Source: Labrenzia sp. THAF82 (lineage in GTDB: Bacteria; Pseudomonadota; Alphaproteobacteria; Rhizobiales; Stappiaceae). From it: DNA of 64,000 bases. The stretch is from contig NZ_CP045354.1 in NCBI RefSeq assembly GCF_009363435.1, forward strand, positions 4,182,501 to 4,246,500, written 5' to 3'. The notes beneath the pieces are model-generated. The model was given only the letters and a program-made list of their open reading frames with translations. It did not search any database and was not told the DNA's origin. Position numbers and translations under genes: made by a program. Below, in pieces: positions 63,948-64,000 of this stretch (position 1 is the stretch's first letter; every line of letters starts with the position of its first letter).

Positions 63948-64000
63948 ATGCCGTTTTCCATCTTCGATCAGGCAAATTCTGTCAGAAAATCAACCATGAC
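63948..64000 (+). CDS. Possible gene start cut by the right edge
   Basis: ATG at 63948 opens a frame (MPFSIFDQANSVRKS) that runs to the edge of the window. No strong ribosome binding site is visible, although a GAG lies about ten bases upstream. Only 17 codons can be seen, so the product cannot be named. Confidence 0.25.
   Translation, partial: MPFSIFDQANSVRKSTM

Noticed and set aside
1-64000. tRNA, rRNA, CRISPR arrays, insertion sequences, prophage or attachment sites
   Set aside because: I found no cloverleaf-like segment, no regularly spaced repeats, no transposase or integrase and no terminal inverted repeats with target duplications.

Overview
The window looks like a chromosomal segment of an alphaproteobacterium of the order Hyphomicrobiales, most likely of the Stappiaceae (Roseibium/Labrenzia/Stappia) type. 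This is inferred from protein families and gene order, not from a database search. Supporting points are the yfgM-bamB-der cluster, the psd-pssA pair, a znuC-znuB-zur operon, a class II DAHP synthase, several GFA-family proteins, a DUF2865 protein, an Atm1-type exporter and a full CtrA-type box (TTAA-N7-TTAAC). Genes are densely packed with many 4-bp start/stop overlaps. GTG and TTG starts are frequent. I see no rRNA, tRNA, insertion sequence, prophage, integrase or CRISPR array.

Layout. 1-6.2 kb (minus strand): an inositol-monophosphatase family gene cut by the left edge, der, bamB and a YfgM-like gene, then an NnrU-like membrane protein and a Gfo/Idh/MocA oxidoreductase. 6.3-8.5 kb: the zinc operon znuC-znuB-zur behind a Zur-like box, without znuA. 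8.6-12.6 kb: manC, a PcaF-type thiolase and three small membrane-protein genes around an intergenic region with a CtrA box and a perfect 20-bp palindrome. 12.7-19.6 kb: a PadR-controlled RND efflux unit with an unusually long pump, then a MarR-GNAT fusion behind a perfect 13-bp inverted repeat. 19.7-22.2 kb: an SDR gene, pssA and psd. 22.3-26.4 kb: a LysR regulator, a duplicated pair of small genes with duplicated promoters, and an ArsR-Atm1 operon whose ArsR is cysteine-rich. 26.5-31.3 kb: a LysM protein, a LOG-family enzyme, a REC-REC-GGDEF protein and RarD. 31.4-35.4 kb: the cysS-GFA-GFA-cimA run. 35.7-40.9 kb: an L,D-transpeptidase, a small secreted protein, a SqrR/BigR-type ArsR regulator, CreA, an MBL-fold protein and a MarR regulator. 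41-49.8 kb: DUF2865, gltX, an MFS permease, nadE, a third GFA protein, a response regulator and class II DAHP synthase. 50-64 kb: a VIT1/CCC1 transporter, a GGCT-fold protein, a class V PLP enzyme, two tandem CHASE4-GGDEF cyclases, gor, a DUF2059 gene and rpiA, a cytoplasmic MCP-PilZ receptor, gph and a DUF4139 protein.

Themes. Cell-envelope functions recur: BamB, L,D-transpeptidase, LysM, phospholipid synthesis and RND efflux. Thiol and metal homeostasis also recurs: Zur/Znu, ArsR-Atm1, a persulfide-sensor-like ArsR, glutathione reductase, and the GFA and GGCT proteins. Three GGDEF proteins and a PilZ-containing chemoreceptor point to local c-di-GMP signalling. No single previously unknown multi-gene system stands out. 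The most distinctive items are the duplicated small genes with co-duplicated promoters at 23.3-23.97 kb, the SqrR-like regulator without sulfide genes, the enlarged RND pump, the MBL protein lacking part of its second metal site, and the MCP-PilZ fusion.
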